Below are positions 18,418 to 27,767 of a DNA stretch of 64,000 bases, piece after piece. The first letter of the stretch is position 1. Every line of letters begins with the position of its first letter. The position numbers and the translations under genes were made by a program. Under the pieces are notes generated by a model that was not told the DNA's origin, did not search any database, and worked only from the letters and a program-made list of their open reading frames with translations. Origin of the DNA: Peptococcaceae bacterium (GTDB lineage: Bacteria; Bacillota; Dehalobacteriia; UBA4068; JAAVYR01). The stretch covers positions 37,691-101,690 of the forward strand of contig JAAVYR010000003.1 of NCBI GenBank assembly GCA_022791255.1, written 5' to 3'.

Positions 18418-19089
18418 CTATTCATCTTTAGCAGAGGCACACTGAGCCGCAGCCGGACAGCCCGCACAGGCACCGCAATGTTTCTTTTCCAGAGGTTTTC
18501 CCTTCCGCGCCGGCATTGCCTGGATAGCAGCCAACAGCACCCCATAGACGAAGAAACCGCCAGGAGGTTGGGTCATAATCAATAATTTCGGGAAAGTTTC
18601 TGGTAAGATGGCAAAAGAAAGAATAGAGCCAGCCCCCAATAACTCCCGAATAGAACCCATCGCAAAGAGAGCCAAGGTAAAGCCTGCTCCCATACCCAAT
18701 GCATCCACTGCCGAGTCTAATACACCATTTTTACTAGCAAACATTTCTGCCCGCCCTAAAATAATGCAGTTTACTACGATTAAAGGCAGGAATACCCCAA
18801 GAGCCGCGTCTAGTTCTTGGGCATAAGCCTTTACTAAAAAGCCGACAATGGTTACAAAACCAGAAATAACAACAATATAGCAAGGAATACGCACTGCTTT
18901 TGGGATAATATTTTTTAGGAGTGAAATTACGATATTAGAGCCCAAGAGTACCGCAAGGGTAGCAATGCCCATACCTAACCCGTTAATGGCAGAAGTGGTA
19001 ACAGCAAGCGCTGGACAAGTCCCCAACATCAGCATGAGTACAGGATTTTCTTTGATAACCCCATTCATGAAAATCTGTGATTTTTTCAT
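18418..19089 (-). CDS. rnfE: Rnf complex subunit E, with Cys-rich C-terminal tail
   Basis: Integral membrane Rnf subunit related to RnfA. 223 residues with GVIKENPVLMLMLGTCPALA (cluster cysteine in GTCPALA) and IVVNCIILGRAEMFAS. The C-terminus carries a soluble tail KKHCGACAGCPAAAQC with four cysteines, which is not part of the core fold and may bind a metal. The ATG overlaps the rnfG end region by spacing of one base after the TAG stop, with GGAGG just upstream, so translation is probably coupled. Confidence 0.95.
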   Translation of the reverse strand: MKKSQIFMNGVIKENPVLMLMLGTCPALAVTTSAINGLGMGIATLAVLLGSNIVISLLKNIIPKAVRIPCYIVVISGFVTIVGFLVKAYAQELDAALGVFLPLIVVNCIILGRAEMFASKNGVLDSAVDALGMGAGFTLALFAMGSIRELLGAGSILSFAILPETFPKLLIMTQPPGGFFVYGVLLAAIQAMPARKGKPLEKKHCGACAGCPAAAQCASAKDE

Positions 19090-19090
19090 C

Positions 19091-19630
19091 CTACTCCGCC
19101 TCCTTTGCCACCGCAAATAGTTCCGCCGCGTTATTTACCGCAGCCAGCATTGCCTTGGAAGAGATGGTCGCACCAGAGATAAAGACCATTTCCTCTTGGC
19201 CAATGACACCGTTTTTCCCTAAGAATTGGTCAGAATAACTGGGCTCAGAAATCCGTGTGCCCAATCCCGGTGTTTCATTAGACTGAATAACTTTCGTCGC
19301 CAAGATATCCCCTTCAGGGCTAAAGGCCACCATAACGCCTAGCTTACCGCCAAAGCCTTTGCCATAAGCGCTAACGGTATACCCTGCACCATTTTGTGCT
19401 TTATACACATCCAGGCCATTATATTGAAGCATTACCTCTTCCGCCATGGGCACCTCTATGAAGGTATCCGCATTAGGAATTAATTCCAACCGAGAGCGGT
19501 TATTGGCTTCTTTTTCATTTTGGTCAATAATCGGTGCAGTAATGGCATTAGTGTAAGACAAGGCACTGGTAACCACCAAGCAGATAACAGTCAACACCAC
19601 TACTGGTTTTATCTTTTCAAACAAGCCCAT
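19091..19630 (-). CDS. rnfG: Rnf complex subunit G (covalent FMN)
   Basis: Periplasmic/outer-face flavoprotein subunit with one N-terminal membrane helix (IKPVVVLTVICLVVTSALSY) and an FMN-binding domain. The flavinylation motif SGATISS is present near residue 150, where ApbE would attach FMN through a phosphoester to Thr. Other family pieces: GYTVSAYGKGFGGKLGVMVAF and SNETPGLGTRI. 179 residues, normal length. The start codon overlaps the rnfD stop (TAATG). Confidence 0.96.
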   Translation of the reverse strand: MGLFEKIKPVVVLTVICLVVTSALSYTNAITAPIIDQNEKEANNRSRLELIPNADTFIEVPMAEEVMLQYNGLDVYKAQNGAGYTVSAYGKGFGGKLGVMVAFSPEGDILATKVIQSNETPGLGTRISEPSYSDQFLGKNGVIGQEEMVFISGATISSKAMLAAVNNAAELFAVAKEAE

Positions 19631-20562
19631 TATTTGCCACCCCCTAATGGTTTTGTTCTAGTGTATTGGTCAATGAGCGGCGTTAATAGGTTCATGAGAA
19701 CAATGGAGAAAGATACCCCTTCCACATAAGAACCATATAAACGAATTACCACCGTGAGGATACCGCAGCCCAAACCAAAGATGAACATGCCTTTTTTCGT
19801 AGATGGCGTAGTCACATAGTCTGTTGCCATAAAAATAGCGCCCAGGAATAAGCCGCCACCCATAACATGATAAGGCACATTAGCACCAGCTATCCATAAG
19901 AGAAGGGCAACAGTGGCAATATATGTAACAGGAATAATGGGCGAAATCACCTTTTTCCAGAGTAAGAATACACCGCCAATGAGAAGGGCCAGCACAGAAG
20001 TTTCCCCCAGGCACCCGCCTCGCACCCCAAGGAACATATCCATGAGAGAAGGAAGAGCCGCCGGGTCTTTAGTTAAGAGCAAGAGCGGCGTTGCCGTCGT
20101 TACCATATCCACTTCCTTGTAGTAATAAGGTGCCGGCCAGTGGGTCATGGCCGCTGCAAAGGATACGAAAAGCACCAGTCTTGCCACAAGAGCGGGATTG
20201 GCAAAGTTTTTGCCTAAGCCGCCAAATAATTGCTTTGCCACTACAATGGCAATAAAACTGCCTAAAATCACTAACCAGATAGGAGCGCTAACGGGTAAGT
20301 TATAGGCAAAAAGAATGCCTGTTACTACCGCGCTCAAATCTCCAATGGATTGCTTTTGCTTAGTAATGACTTTAAATAAATATTCAAAAGCCACACAAGC
20401 AGCAACCGCTACCCCTACCACAATGGTAGAACGAAAACCGAAGACAATGTTAGCGGCGACCAGCGACGGCATTAAAGCTAAAATTACATATAACATGATT
20501 TTCTGAGTCGTATTTGCCGACTTCACATGAGGCGCCGCCGTTACGATTAATCTCTTATCCAT
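19630..20562 (-). CDS. rnfD: Rnf complex subunit D (covalent FMN)
   Basis: Polytopic membrane subunit, about 310 residues, proposed to carry out ion translocation together with covalent FMN. Family features are VTAAPHVKSANTTQKIMLYV near the start, FGGLGKNFANPALVARL, the flavinylation site VTTATPLLLL, and ATDYVTTPSTKKG near the end. I start at MDKRLIV, the conserved N-terminus; an ATG-type codon 18 codons earlier would run into rnfC. The spacing to the GGGAGGG site is long (about 13 bases), so initiation may rely on coupling to rnfC. Confidence 0.94.
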   Translation of the reverse strand: MDKRLIVTAAPHVKSANTTQKIMLYVILALMPSLVAANIVFGFRSTIVVGVAVAACVAFEYLFKVITKQKQSIGDLSAVVTGILFAYNLPVSAPIWLVILGSFIAIVVAKQLFGGLGKNFANPALVARLVLFVSFAAAMTHWPAPYYYKEVDMVTTATPLLLLTKDPAALPSLMDMFLGVRGGCLGETSVLALLIGGVFLLWKKVISPIIPVTYIATVALLLWIAGANVPYHVMGGGLFLGAIFMATDYVTTPSTKKGMFIFGLGCGILTVVIRLYGSYVEGVSFSIVLMNLLTPLIDQYTRTKPLGGGK

Positions 20563-20581
20563 GGTGTTTCTCTTTCCCTCC

Positions 20582-21886
20582 CTATTTCCCTGCATTCCGC
20601 AGCAGCAGTTTGCCAAGGTGATTGGACTCTACCAACGGACGGTTGGCCGGGCAGATATAGGAACAGCAGCCGCATTCCATACAAAGGTTAACTTTTAACG
20701 CTTTTAAGGCGTCAATATTTTTTGCTTGATATGCCCCTTCTAATGCCGCCGGCATCAGGTTAAAGGGACAAGCTTCGATACATTTCCCACAACGGATACA
20801 GTTAGTGGTTTCTTTTATCACCAAATCTTTTTCATCAAGAAACAGAATGGCGTTGTTATTCTTCACTAAAGGAGCATCTGGCTGATAAAGTGCAATACCC
20901 ATCATTGGCCCGCCCATGAGGATTTTGGCAGGCGTACCCACAAAACCACCCATAGCATCTGCAATGTATTGGATAGAAGTGCCGATTGGCACGATGATAT
21001 TACCTTTTTCTTTGATAGCGCCGCCATCTACCGTAATGCGTTTTTCTACCAGAGGCATCCCAGTTTTTAGGTATCTGGCGAGGAACCCAACGCTGGTTAC
21101 ATTCATGACAATGACGCCAATATCAGCAGGCAGCTTTCCTTCTGGCAATACTCGTTTAGTTGCAGAGTAAATCAATACTTTTTCTGCCCCTTGCGGATAG
21201 AGCGCTGGCAGCGTAAGAACGCTAACACCAGGATAATCTTTGGCCATTTCACTAAGTTTTTTGATAGCCGCCGGTTTGTTGCTTTCAATGCCGATAATCA
21301 CATTAGGAATTTCTAAATATTTTTGCACAGCAGCAATACCATAAAAAATATCTTCTGCCTGTTCCATACACTCCCGATAGTCGCTGGTAATGTATGGCTC
21401 GCATTCTGCCCCATTGATGACTAAGGTATCAATGGCAGGCTGAGGATTTAACTTCACATGAGTAGGAAAACCTGCCCCGCCTAAACCAACTAACCCAGAA
21501 GCCCGTACAGCAGCCAAGAAAGAAGCTCTATCCGTGACTACTGGTGGCGTAAGCGCAGGGTCTACCCGGTCTTCGCCGTCACTAGCAATTATCACAGCCG
21601 GTACCATAGCACCGCCGGAAGTAAGCACACTATCTACCTTCGTCACTTTACCAGAAACACTAGCATGGATAGGCGCAGATACAAATGCCTCTGTATCCCC
21701 AATGACCTGTCCCTTTGTCACCTCATCGCCTACCTTTACCGTAGGCACACAGGATGCACCGATATGCTGAGACATTAAAATGGTGACTGTCTCTGGGGGA
21801 GTAATTCTTTTGGTTTCACAGTTTTCCGTATATTTGTTGTGCTTTACATGAACGCCCCCTAATACACTGGGTTTGCTGCCAAACAT
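20582..21886 (-). CDS. rnfC: Rnf complex subunit C (NADH-binding)
   Basis: Peripheral subunit that binds NAD(H) and FMN and exchanges electrons with NAD. About 434 residues: N-terminal barrel-sandwich region (GASCVPTVKVGDEVTKGQVI), the Rossmann-like NADH/FMN domain (GLVGLGGAGFPTHVKLNP, INGAECEPYITSDYREC), an SLBB domain, and two 4Fe-4S motifs at the C-terminus (CIRCGKCIEACPFNLMP and CMECGCCSYICPANRPLV). I use the ATG with GGAGG eight bases upstream. First rnf gene in the operon after the Gx-type protein. Confidence 0.96.
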   Translation of the reverse strand: MFGSKPSVLGGVHVKHNKYTENCETKRITPPETVTILMSQHIGASCVPTVKVGDEVTKGQVIGDTEAFVSAPIHASVSGKVTKVDSVLTSGGAMVPAVIIASDGEDRVDPALTPPVVTDRASFLAAVRASGLVGLGGAGFPTHVKLNPQPAIDTLVINGAECEPYITSDYRECMEQAEDIFYGIAAVQKYLEIPNVIIGIESNKPAAIKKLSEMAKDYPGVSVLTLPALYPQGAEKVLIYSATKRVLPEGKLPADIGVIVMNVTSVGFLARYLKTGMPLVEKRITVDGGAIKEKGNIIVPIGTSIQYIADAMGGFVGTPAKILMGGPMMGIALYQPDAPLVKNNNAILFLDEKDLVIKETTNCIRCGKCIEACPFNLMPAALEGAYQAKNIDALKALKVNLCMECGCCSYICPANRPLVESNHLGKLLLRNAGK

Positions 21887-21923
21887 GGTTTCATCCTCCA
21901 TCCTTAAAAATCTCTATTTTAGA

Positions 21924-22460
21924 TTAACTTAGTTTCGTCTTTTTATAAATATATTGGAACACCGGCATAGCACCGCGCATAATGAGCGCTGTTACCGTTC
22001 CCATCACGATACCAGAAAGAAGCAGCACCGGTAAATAATAAAAATATGCATTGTTACCCATGATGAAAACCACCATCAACATCTGCCCTAGATTATGGGC
22101 AACCGCGCCGCAAATACTGATAACAAGATAAGATACCCGCCGTACAGACAGCATCAAAAGCACACTCATGATGCCGATAGAAAAGAGGCTGCCCGCCAGA
22201 CTCAACATGCCCCCTACCGCTCCTCGCATCAGAAAGACAAACAGTGCCTTTAAGAGACCAATGGTGATAGCGTCTCGTATGCCCATGAAAAAGAGACAAT
22301 ACATGACAATGACATTAGCCAAGCCAAACTTTACCCCCGGCGGCAAAAAGGAAGTCGCTATCATCGTATTTTCCAAAAAGGAAAGTACCAAGGCAACGCC
22401 TAACAGCACACCTAATAAGGAAACCCGCTCCGCCGTATACTGTTGTTCCATTTTCGCCAT
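21924..22460 (-). CDS. Gx transporter / heptaprenyl diphosphate synthase component I family membrane protein
   Basis: 178-residue integral membrane protein with five or six helices and the family feature FLPPGVKFGLANVIVMYCLF followed by GAVGGMLSLAGSLFSIGIMS. Members resemble S-components of ECF transporters and are regularly found with a NusG-domain-II protein, ApbE and rnf genes, as here. A link to flavin supply or export for RnfG/RnfD is often suggested but not proven. The older name 'heptaprenyl diphosphate synthase component I' should not be taken as evidence of enzyme activity. Confidence 0.82.
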   Translation of the reverse strand: MAKMEQQYTAERVSLLGVLLGVALVLSFLENTMIATSFLPPGVKFGLANVIVMYCLFFMGIRDAITIGLLKALFVFLMRGAVGGMLSLAGSLFSIGIMSVLLMLSVRRVSYLVISICGAVAHNLGQMLMVVFIMGNNAYFYYLPVLLLSGIVMGTVTALIMRGAMPVFQYIYKKTKLS

Positions 22461-22494
22461 AAGCGTACCTCTATACTCTACTACCGCTGTATCT

Positions 22495-22899
22495 CTACTT
22501 CGCCATCATGTCTACATCAGAAGCGTCGCTACCAATGATAATGCCCACCTTAGCCGGCAGACAGACTGCCTGCTCTCCGGGGCTACCAATATATCCGTAT
22601 TGTTCACAGATTTTATCTGGACATTGTGCATCTACAAAGCGGATATGATGATTTTTCACCTTTAGCTTAACTGGTAAATCTCCTGGTATCTTCAGGATCG
22701 TTCCATCCTTTGCCTGGGACAGATTGATTTTGGTATATTCTTCCGACCGATAATATACTGTTGCTATTATATCACCAGTTTTTTCCCTTGGAAAGAAAAA
22801 AATTATCGCGAGCAAAGCCAATATCACCAGGCCAAAAAGGAATAATTCTTTTCTGCTGGTAAAGCCCCTTTTACCGGTAAAGCAATCTGCTTTCTTCAT
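22495..22899 (-). CDS. NusG domain II-containing membrane-anchored protein
   Basis: 134 residues: an N-terminal membrane helix (LFLFGLVILALLAIIFFF) and an external NusG domain II fold with the conserved ending HHIRFVDAQCPDKICEQYGY and GEQAVCLPAKVGIII. The two cysteine patterns (DAQCPDKIC and AVCLP) are typical of the family. It overlaps the end of apbE by four bases (ATGA) and precedes the Gx-type gene; this trio is a standard companion of Rnf. Function unknown; it has nothing to do with transcription factor NusG beyond the fold. Confidence 0.85.
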   Translation of the reverse strand: MKKADCFTGKRGFTSRKELFLFGLVILALLAIIFFFPREKTGDIIATVYYRSEEYTKINLSQAKDGTILKIPGDLPVKLKVKNHHIRFVDAQCPDKICEQYGYIGSPGEQAVCLPAKVGIIIGSDASDVDMMAK

Positions 22900-23975
22900 G
22901 GTACCACCGCCCCATCCTTTACCGCTGTATCAGAAGTAGCAGCCACCTGCAAGGAAAACCCTTTATCTGTAATTTGCACCTGGTCCTGAATATGAGGAGA
23001 TACATAAACTTGGTTTTCTTTATCTACTAAAATTAAACCAAATCTGTCATCCGACAACAGCCTTTTGCCTTCTGCCAAACCTTGAATATAAATGTAAGTG
23101 GAAAGATAATCTCCCATAGCGCCATCTGTACAAATAACCGTTACCCCAGCCAATTCATTTTCTACTGGGTATCCAGTCCGTAAATCCAACACATGGCTGT
23201 AATCCAGACCTTCTTGGGTACTATATCGCTCATAACCGCCAGAAGTAGAAATCACCACATTCCTCCCACTATAGACTGCAAAATATTGGCTTGCACTGCC
23301 AAAAGGATTACGAATACCTGCATCAAAATCACTGCCATCAGGCTTGCCATCTAATAAGATTAGGTTTCCCCCTAAGAAAACAATCCCATGGGTAACACCA
23401 TGTTCTGCATAAATTTTCTTCAGTGCCTCACATGCCATACCTTTGGCAATGCCGCCCAAGTCGATGCTTTGCCCCGGTCTTTGCAGATAAGCGGTTTTTG
23501 CCGTCTCGTCTAATACAAAATCATCTATTCCGATAAGGCTTTCTGCTGTTGTAATTTCCGTCGCTTCCGGCACACGGAACCCCTCCTTGCCGATTTGCCA
23601 GAGAGAGATAAGAGGTCCCGCCGTAATATTAAATACCTCTGGCGCGTAAGCAGAATAAACTTTTCCTTCTAAGAGCATGGCAAAGATATCCGTATCCTCG
23701 ATTACCACAGGAGAAACACCTGCTTGCCCGTTAATCCTGCCAACAAAAGAGTCCGCAAGATACAAAGATAAGCCTTGGTCCAGCTGATGCAGATAAGTCT
23801 CCGCTGCCAAGGATGCTTGCACCCGCTGCTCTCCATAAAGCCGCTGAATTAGTACAGTGTCCATGACAAATCCAGTAGACTCATAATAATCTTCTTTAGG
23901 GTCTGGACTTTCACAACCAACAAAACACACCACTATCAATAATACAAAAAAAATACTATAAAATCTTTTAACCAT
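22896..23975 (-). CDS. apbE: FAD:protein FMN transferase (ApbE)
   Basis: Lipoprotein enzyme outside the membrane that transfers FMN from FAD to Thr/Ser of RnfG and RnfD, with magnesium. 359 residues; the lipobox cysteine is in VVCFVGC at about residue 20. Conserved parts are GFVMDTVLIQRLYG, IDLGGIAKGMACEALKK, HGIVFLGGNLILLDGKPDG and YSHVLDLRTGYPVE; the final active-site region reads TDGAMGDYLSTYIYIQG. First gene of the operon, directly behind the promoter at 24020-24048; its targets RnfG and RnfD are encoded downstream in the same transcript. Confidence 0.95.
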   Translation of the reverse strand: MVKRFYSIFFVLLIVVCFVGCESPDPKEDYYESTGFVMDTVLIQRLYGEQRVQASLAAETYLHQLDQGLSLYLADSFVGRINGQAGVSPVVIEDTDIFAMLLEGKVYSAYAPEVFNITAGPLISLWQIGKEGFRVPEATEITTAESLIGIDDFVLDETAKTAYLQRPGQSIDLGGIAKGMACEALKKIYAEHGVTHGIVFLGGNLILLDGKPDGSDFDAGIRNPFGSASQYFAVYSGRNVVISTSGGYERYSTQEGLDYSHVLDLRTGYPVENELAGVTVICTDGAMGDYLSTYIYIQGLAEGKRLLSDDRFGLILVDKENQVYVSPHIQDQVQITDKGFSLQVAATSDTAVKDGAVVP

Positions 23976-24019
23976 TTTTTCCCTATCAATGCGTTTATTT
24001 TTATTTTTCTTTTCCTATT

Positions 24020-24048
24020 ATAATATATTTCTCCGCCGCATTTGTAAA
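24020..24048 (-). promoter_or_regulatory. Predicted promoter of the apbE-rnf operon
   Basis: On the minus strand TTTACA (24043-24048) and TATTAT (24020-24025) are 17 bases apart, about 45 bases before the apbE start. A TATAAT overlaps three bases further on. Confidence 0.5.
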
Positions 24049-24128
24049 GTAGCTACTTTTCAGAAACCTAGTCTCTATTAATTATTATTTTAGGTAAAAC
24101 ACTATCTCAGCTTATCTTGCAGTAATTT

Positions 24129-24177
24129 TAGGAAAAGCCGTAAATTTCTTCCTATCTGGAAAATCTTTACGGCTTTT
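24129..24177 (-). terminator. Terminator of the nuoE-nuoF-flavoprotein operon
   Basis: AAAAGCCGTAAA (24133-24144) pairs with TTTACGGCTTTT (24166-24177) around 21 bases; the minus-strand transcript ends in TTTTCC. It is 27 bases after the stop at 24204 and upstream of the apbE promoter. Confidence 0.65.
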
Positions 24178-24203
24178 ATTGCTATATACACTTCTGGTTC
24201 TCT

Positions 24204-27200
24204 TTATTTCGTGATATTTCGCTGCTTCAGGTAGGCCATAAAAGCACCCGCTGTATAATCAAAGGCTACCGGCTTTTTCCACATAGCAGCTTTTTCATCT
24301 CCAAAAGCTGCTATCGCTTTTTGCAGCATGTCTTCAGTTATCGGGAATAGCTGAGCCGCTACCTCGCTGCAGACAGCACATTTATGACAGCCTGTCTTTT
24401 TCGGTTGAGCTGCCGCCGTCTCTTTTTGCAGCAAGTCAAAGCATTCATACTGGGTATTTGCCCCTAGTCTATCGCCAAGAGCTGCTAAGGTTTCCCAGTT
24501 CGCCACAGCTTGCCCCAAGGATACCGCTGGCCGCAATTGCTGACATCTACCTTCCGCACTGGTATATACCCCTACATTTTCGCGAGGCAAAGCCAGAGGC
24601 AATACTACTTGCGCATTCATCGCCATTGGAGAATAATAATGGTCCATTACTGCTAGATAAGATAGCCCCTGTAATTCTTCAGCACTATAAAAATCACCAA
24701 TGGTAAATAACGCTTTCACTTTGCCTTCGGCAATGTTTTCCACCAATTCCCCGCGAGGCTTCACATCCCTAGCAGCTAATATCCCATAGGCATTAGGGCT
24801 TGGTTTCAACTGGATAATCCCATTTCTTGGTTTTCCCAGATGTCTTGCCATAGCAGCAATCCCAGCGATAATAGCGCCAGCAGCGTCACTGACCTTAGCC
24901 CCACCTAAGAGGAAAATACTATTTTTCGCAGCTAGATAATGGGCAGCAAATGCTTTTGCATCTCTACCAACTTTTATATTAGCCAGCTGTTTTTCTAAAG
25001 CAGCCTTTTGCTGATCAGCTAATTGGAGACCATCTTGAGTCAACAATTCTTTTGCCACCTGATACCAGAAAGAAACTGTATCATCTGGCGTGTATTTTGC
25101 TGTAGCCCATTGGTCTGCCAGAGTATCTCTATTATCTACCAAGATAAGCTTAGCCCCGCGTGCTAATGCCTTACGAATGCGCGGTACCAGCGTTGCCGGC
25201 TCCTGCAATAAATCCAAACCGCAAGCGATAATCAAGTCCGTCGTTTCTAGCTCTGCAAAAGTCGTTTTCGGCATCACATCCCCGATAATATCTGCTATGC
25301 CATAACTACCAGCCTGGCTGGAATAAACTTGGTCAGAAATACCTAAGCTAGCTGCTATTTTCTTTGCCAGGAAGATTTCTTCATTGGTTAGCTTTCCAGA
25401 GAGAGACATAGCCACACTATCCTTACCATAAGCGCTCTGGATAGCCCTTAACTCTCTGGTCATCGCTAAGAAGGCGTCATCATAATAAGTTTCCTGCAGT
25501 TCTCCATCTACTACAAGGAGCGGCCCCGTAATCCGTTCTGCAGACGGCTGCCAGTTCAGGCCAAAACGCCCCTTCGCACAAAGGAAGCTATCCTTTGCCG
25601 GTGTTACTTTGATGATGACATCACCTTTCATATGGTATTGTACTTTGCAGCCTACACTACAATACCCACAGACGCTTTCCACTATCCGCTCTGTATTTAA
25701 GGGTACAGACTTTACGCCCGGCTGCCGCACAGTAAGCGCCCCAGTAGGACAAAGTGCTGCACACTGTCCACAGGAGATACATTCCGTATCAGCCAGCTTC
25801 CGTTCAAAGCTAGGCTGCACACTAGTCTCAAAGCCACGGTTTAAGAGGCCGATGGCATTAACGCCCATGGCTTCTTCACAGACCCGCACACAAAGACCAC
25901 ACAACACGCATTTATCAATGTTCCGTTCGATAAAGGGATGATCGTCTTTTTCTCGACGGTGATGGACTTCCCCGCCAGCAAGTTTCTCCGGTTCTACCTG
26001 GTAACGGTTAGCATATTCGAGAAGCTTACAATCAAATACCGACATACAGCCGCAGCTAAGGCAACGGCTTGCCTCTGTTACAGCTTGCGCTTCTGTAAAG
26101 CCTGTATTGATTTCCCGGAAGTTTGTCTTTCTATCTGCCGCCGCCAGGTGAGGCATTTCTACCCGAGGCTGCTTTTCGATATGGGCCAACATTTCTGCTG
26201 TCACATTTTTTCGTTCTACCAGGAATGGTTTGGTAAAGGTAAGCGGTTCCCCGGCCAGGTAAGCGTTAATGCTTCTGGCTGCTTTCTTCCCATGACCAAT
26301 GGCCGCAATGGCAATATCTGGCCCTCGGTTGATACCATCCCCGCCGGCAAATACTCCCGGCAGACTGGTGGTAAAATTATGAACATCTGTTACGATGGTA
26401 TTTTTAGCAGTTAGTTCTAAGCCATCTAGCCCATCTGGTACCACCTTTTGTCCAATGGCTGCGATGACCGTATCCACCGCAAGGATTTCTTCTGCACCGG
26501 GAATAGCCACTGGGCTTCGTCTGCCACTGGCGTCAGGTTCGCCTAGTTCCATTTTTTGCAAACGGATACCGGTTACTTTGCCATCTTCTCCTAATACTTC
26601 CAATGGAGATACCAGAAGTTTAAAGATAACGCCTTCTTCTTCCGCTTCTTGGATTTCCATCGGTTCTGCCGGCATTTCACTTTTGGTACGGCGATAGATT
26701 AGGTATACTTCCTCTGCACCCATACGCACAGCAGTACGGCAGGCGTCCATAGCAGTGTTACCGCCGCCAACGATAGCTACTCGCTTACCGATAGAGACAG
26801 GCCGTTCCATGGCCACATCCTGCAAGAAATCAATACCGCCAATCACCCCAGCAAGGTCTTGGCCGGGACAGCCTAAAGCACTGCTTTGCCATGCGCCAAT
26901 CCCCACAAAGACAGCCTCATATTGGTTACGCAGGTAGTCAAAAGTCACATCCCTGCCAACTTTCATATTATAAAAGATTTCCACACCCATAGCCTGGATA
27001 ATAGCAATTTCCGCGTCTAAAACATCTTTTGGCAAACGATACTGAGGAATGCCATAACGCAGCATACCGCCAGCCTGCGGCATCATTTCATAGATATGAG
27101 CCGTATGCCCAGCTTTTGCTAAAAAATAAGCCGCCGTAAGGCTAGCCGGCCCCGCCCCAATGAGAGCCACCCGTTTACCAGTAGACTCTGCCACATCCGG

Positions 27201-27749
27201 GATAAAGGGATGTTCCCGCCCCAAATCCATATCAGCTGCAAATTGTTTCAGCCAAGCAATGGCAATAGGTTCTTCTGCCAATTTTCGGCGGCAAGCAGCC
27301 TCACAAGGGTGCGGACATACCCGGCCGATAGAGGCAGGTAAAGGCAAGTCTTCTTTAATTAATTCCAGTGCTTCTGCATAGTGGCCATTGGCAATCAGCC
27401 CTACATAACCCTGACAGTCCGTTTCCCCAGGGCAAGCTTGTCTGCAAGGAGGACGACAATCCCCTTCATGGTCAGAAAGGAGCATTTCCAGCGCCATTTT
27501 CCGAGCAGCAACTACCCGCTCCGTTTCCGTAGAGATAATCATATTATCCGCAACTTTGGTGGCACAAGCCCGCAAAAGTTTTGGCCCGCCATTGACTTCT
27601 ACCAAGCACAGTCCACAGGCACCATAAGTCTCTACCCGTCCGTCTTGACACAGGTTCGGGATATCAATGCCGTTGGCAAGAGCTACCCCTAGGATGGTAT
27701 CTCCTTCCTGAGCCGTTAGTTCTCTGCCGTTGATATTTATTCTCAACAT
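24204..27749 (-). CDS. Fused 2Fe-2S / GltD-type NADPH flavoprotein / NuoG-FdhF-like protein
   Basis: 1181 residues with four parts. (1) A 2Fe-2S domain, C34, C45, C48, C62. (2) A GltD-like region: cysteines 98-153, FAD loop VALIGAGPAS near 194-203, NADPH loop VGGGNTAMD near 327-335 with YRR at 352-354, and FAD end FAGGDGINRGPDIA. (3) Two 4Fe-4S motifs CVLCGLCVRVC (614-624) and CISCGQCAALC (657-667). (4) A NuoG/FdhF-type domain beginning CGYCSVGC (694-701) with C724. The FdhF position that carries Sec/Cys before His reads QVYSSQAGSYG, with neither, and the usual C-terminal molybdopterin-binding domain is not evident. So it is not a formate dehydrogenase. A CxxCxxC sits at 1121-1127. With NuoE and NuoF upstream, an NADH/NADPH/ferredoxin-linked bifurcating or transhydrogenase-like enzyme is likely by inference. 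Confidence 0.85.
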   Translation of the reverse strand: MLRININGRELTAQEGDTILGVALANGIDIPNLCQDGRVETYGACGLCLVEVNGGPKLLRACATKVADNMIISTETERVVAARKMALEMLLSDHEGDCRPPCRQACPGETDCQGYVGLIANGHYAEALELIKEDLPLPASIGRVCPHPCEAACRRKLAEEPIAIAWLKQFAADMDLGREHPFIPDVAESTGKRVALIGAGPASLTAAYFLAKAGHTAHIYEMMPQAGGMLRYGIPQYRLPKDVLDAEIAIIQAMGVEIFYNMKVGRDVTFDYLRNQYEAVFVGIGAWQSSALGCPGQDLAGVIGGIDFLQDVAMERPVSIGKRVAIVGGGNTAMDACRTAVRMGAEEVYLIYRRTKSEMPAEPMEIQEAEEEGVIFKLLVSPLEVLGEDGKVTGIRLQKMELGEPDASGRRSPVAIPGAEEILAVDTVIAAIGQKVVPDGLDGLELTAKNTIVTDVHNFTTSLPGVFAGGDGINRGPDIAIAAIGHGKKAARSINAYLAGEPLTFTKPFLVERKNVTAEMLAHIEKQPRVEMPHLAAADRKTNFREINTGFTEAQAVTEASRCLSCGCMSVFDCKLLEYANRYQVEPEKLAGGEVHHRREKDDHPFIERNIDKCVLCGLCVRVCEEAMGVNAIGLLNRGFETSVQPSFERKLADTECISCGQCAALCPTGALTVRQPGVKSVPLNTERIVESVCGYCSVGCKVQYHMKGDVIIKVTPAKDSFLCAKGRFGLNWQPSAERITGPLLVVDGELQETYYDDAFLAMTRELRAIQSAYGKDSVAMSLSGKLTNEEIFLAKKIAASLGISDQVYSSQAGSYGIADIIGDVMPKTTFAELETTDLIIACGLDLLQEPATLVPRIRKALARGAKLILVDNRDTLADQWATAKYTPDDTVSFWYQVAKELLTQDGLQLADQQKAALEKQLANIKVGRDAKAFAAHYLAAKNSIFLLGGAKVSDAAGAIIAGIAAMARHLGKPRNGIIQLKPSPNAYGILAARDVKPRGELVENIAEGKVKALFTIGDFYSAEELQGLSYLAVMDHYYSPMAMNAQVVLPLALPRENVGVYTSAEGRCQQLRPAVSLGQAVANWETLAALGDRLGANTQYECFDLLQKETAAAQPKKTGCHKCAVCSEVAAQLFPITEDMLQKAIAAFGDEKAAMWKKPVAFDYTAGAFMAYLKQRNITK

Positions 27750-27767
27750 CTGGTTACACGCTCCTTT

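Noticed and set aside
21924..22460. Heptaprenyl diphosphate synthase enzyme
   Set aside because: The protein is a pure membrane protein with no Asp-rich prenyltransferase motifs; the name is historical and the context is Rnf.
24458..27692. Several plus-strand frames of 60-160 residues opposite the large flavoprotein
   Set aside because: Antisense shadows of a well-supported gene; no ribosome binding sites and low-complexity translations.
24204..27749. Formate dehydrogenase alpha subunit
   Set aside because: The FdhF-like domain lacks the catalytic Cys/Sec and the C-terminal molybdopterin domain is not evident, while a GltD-type NADPH module is present.
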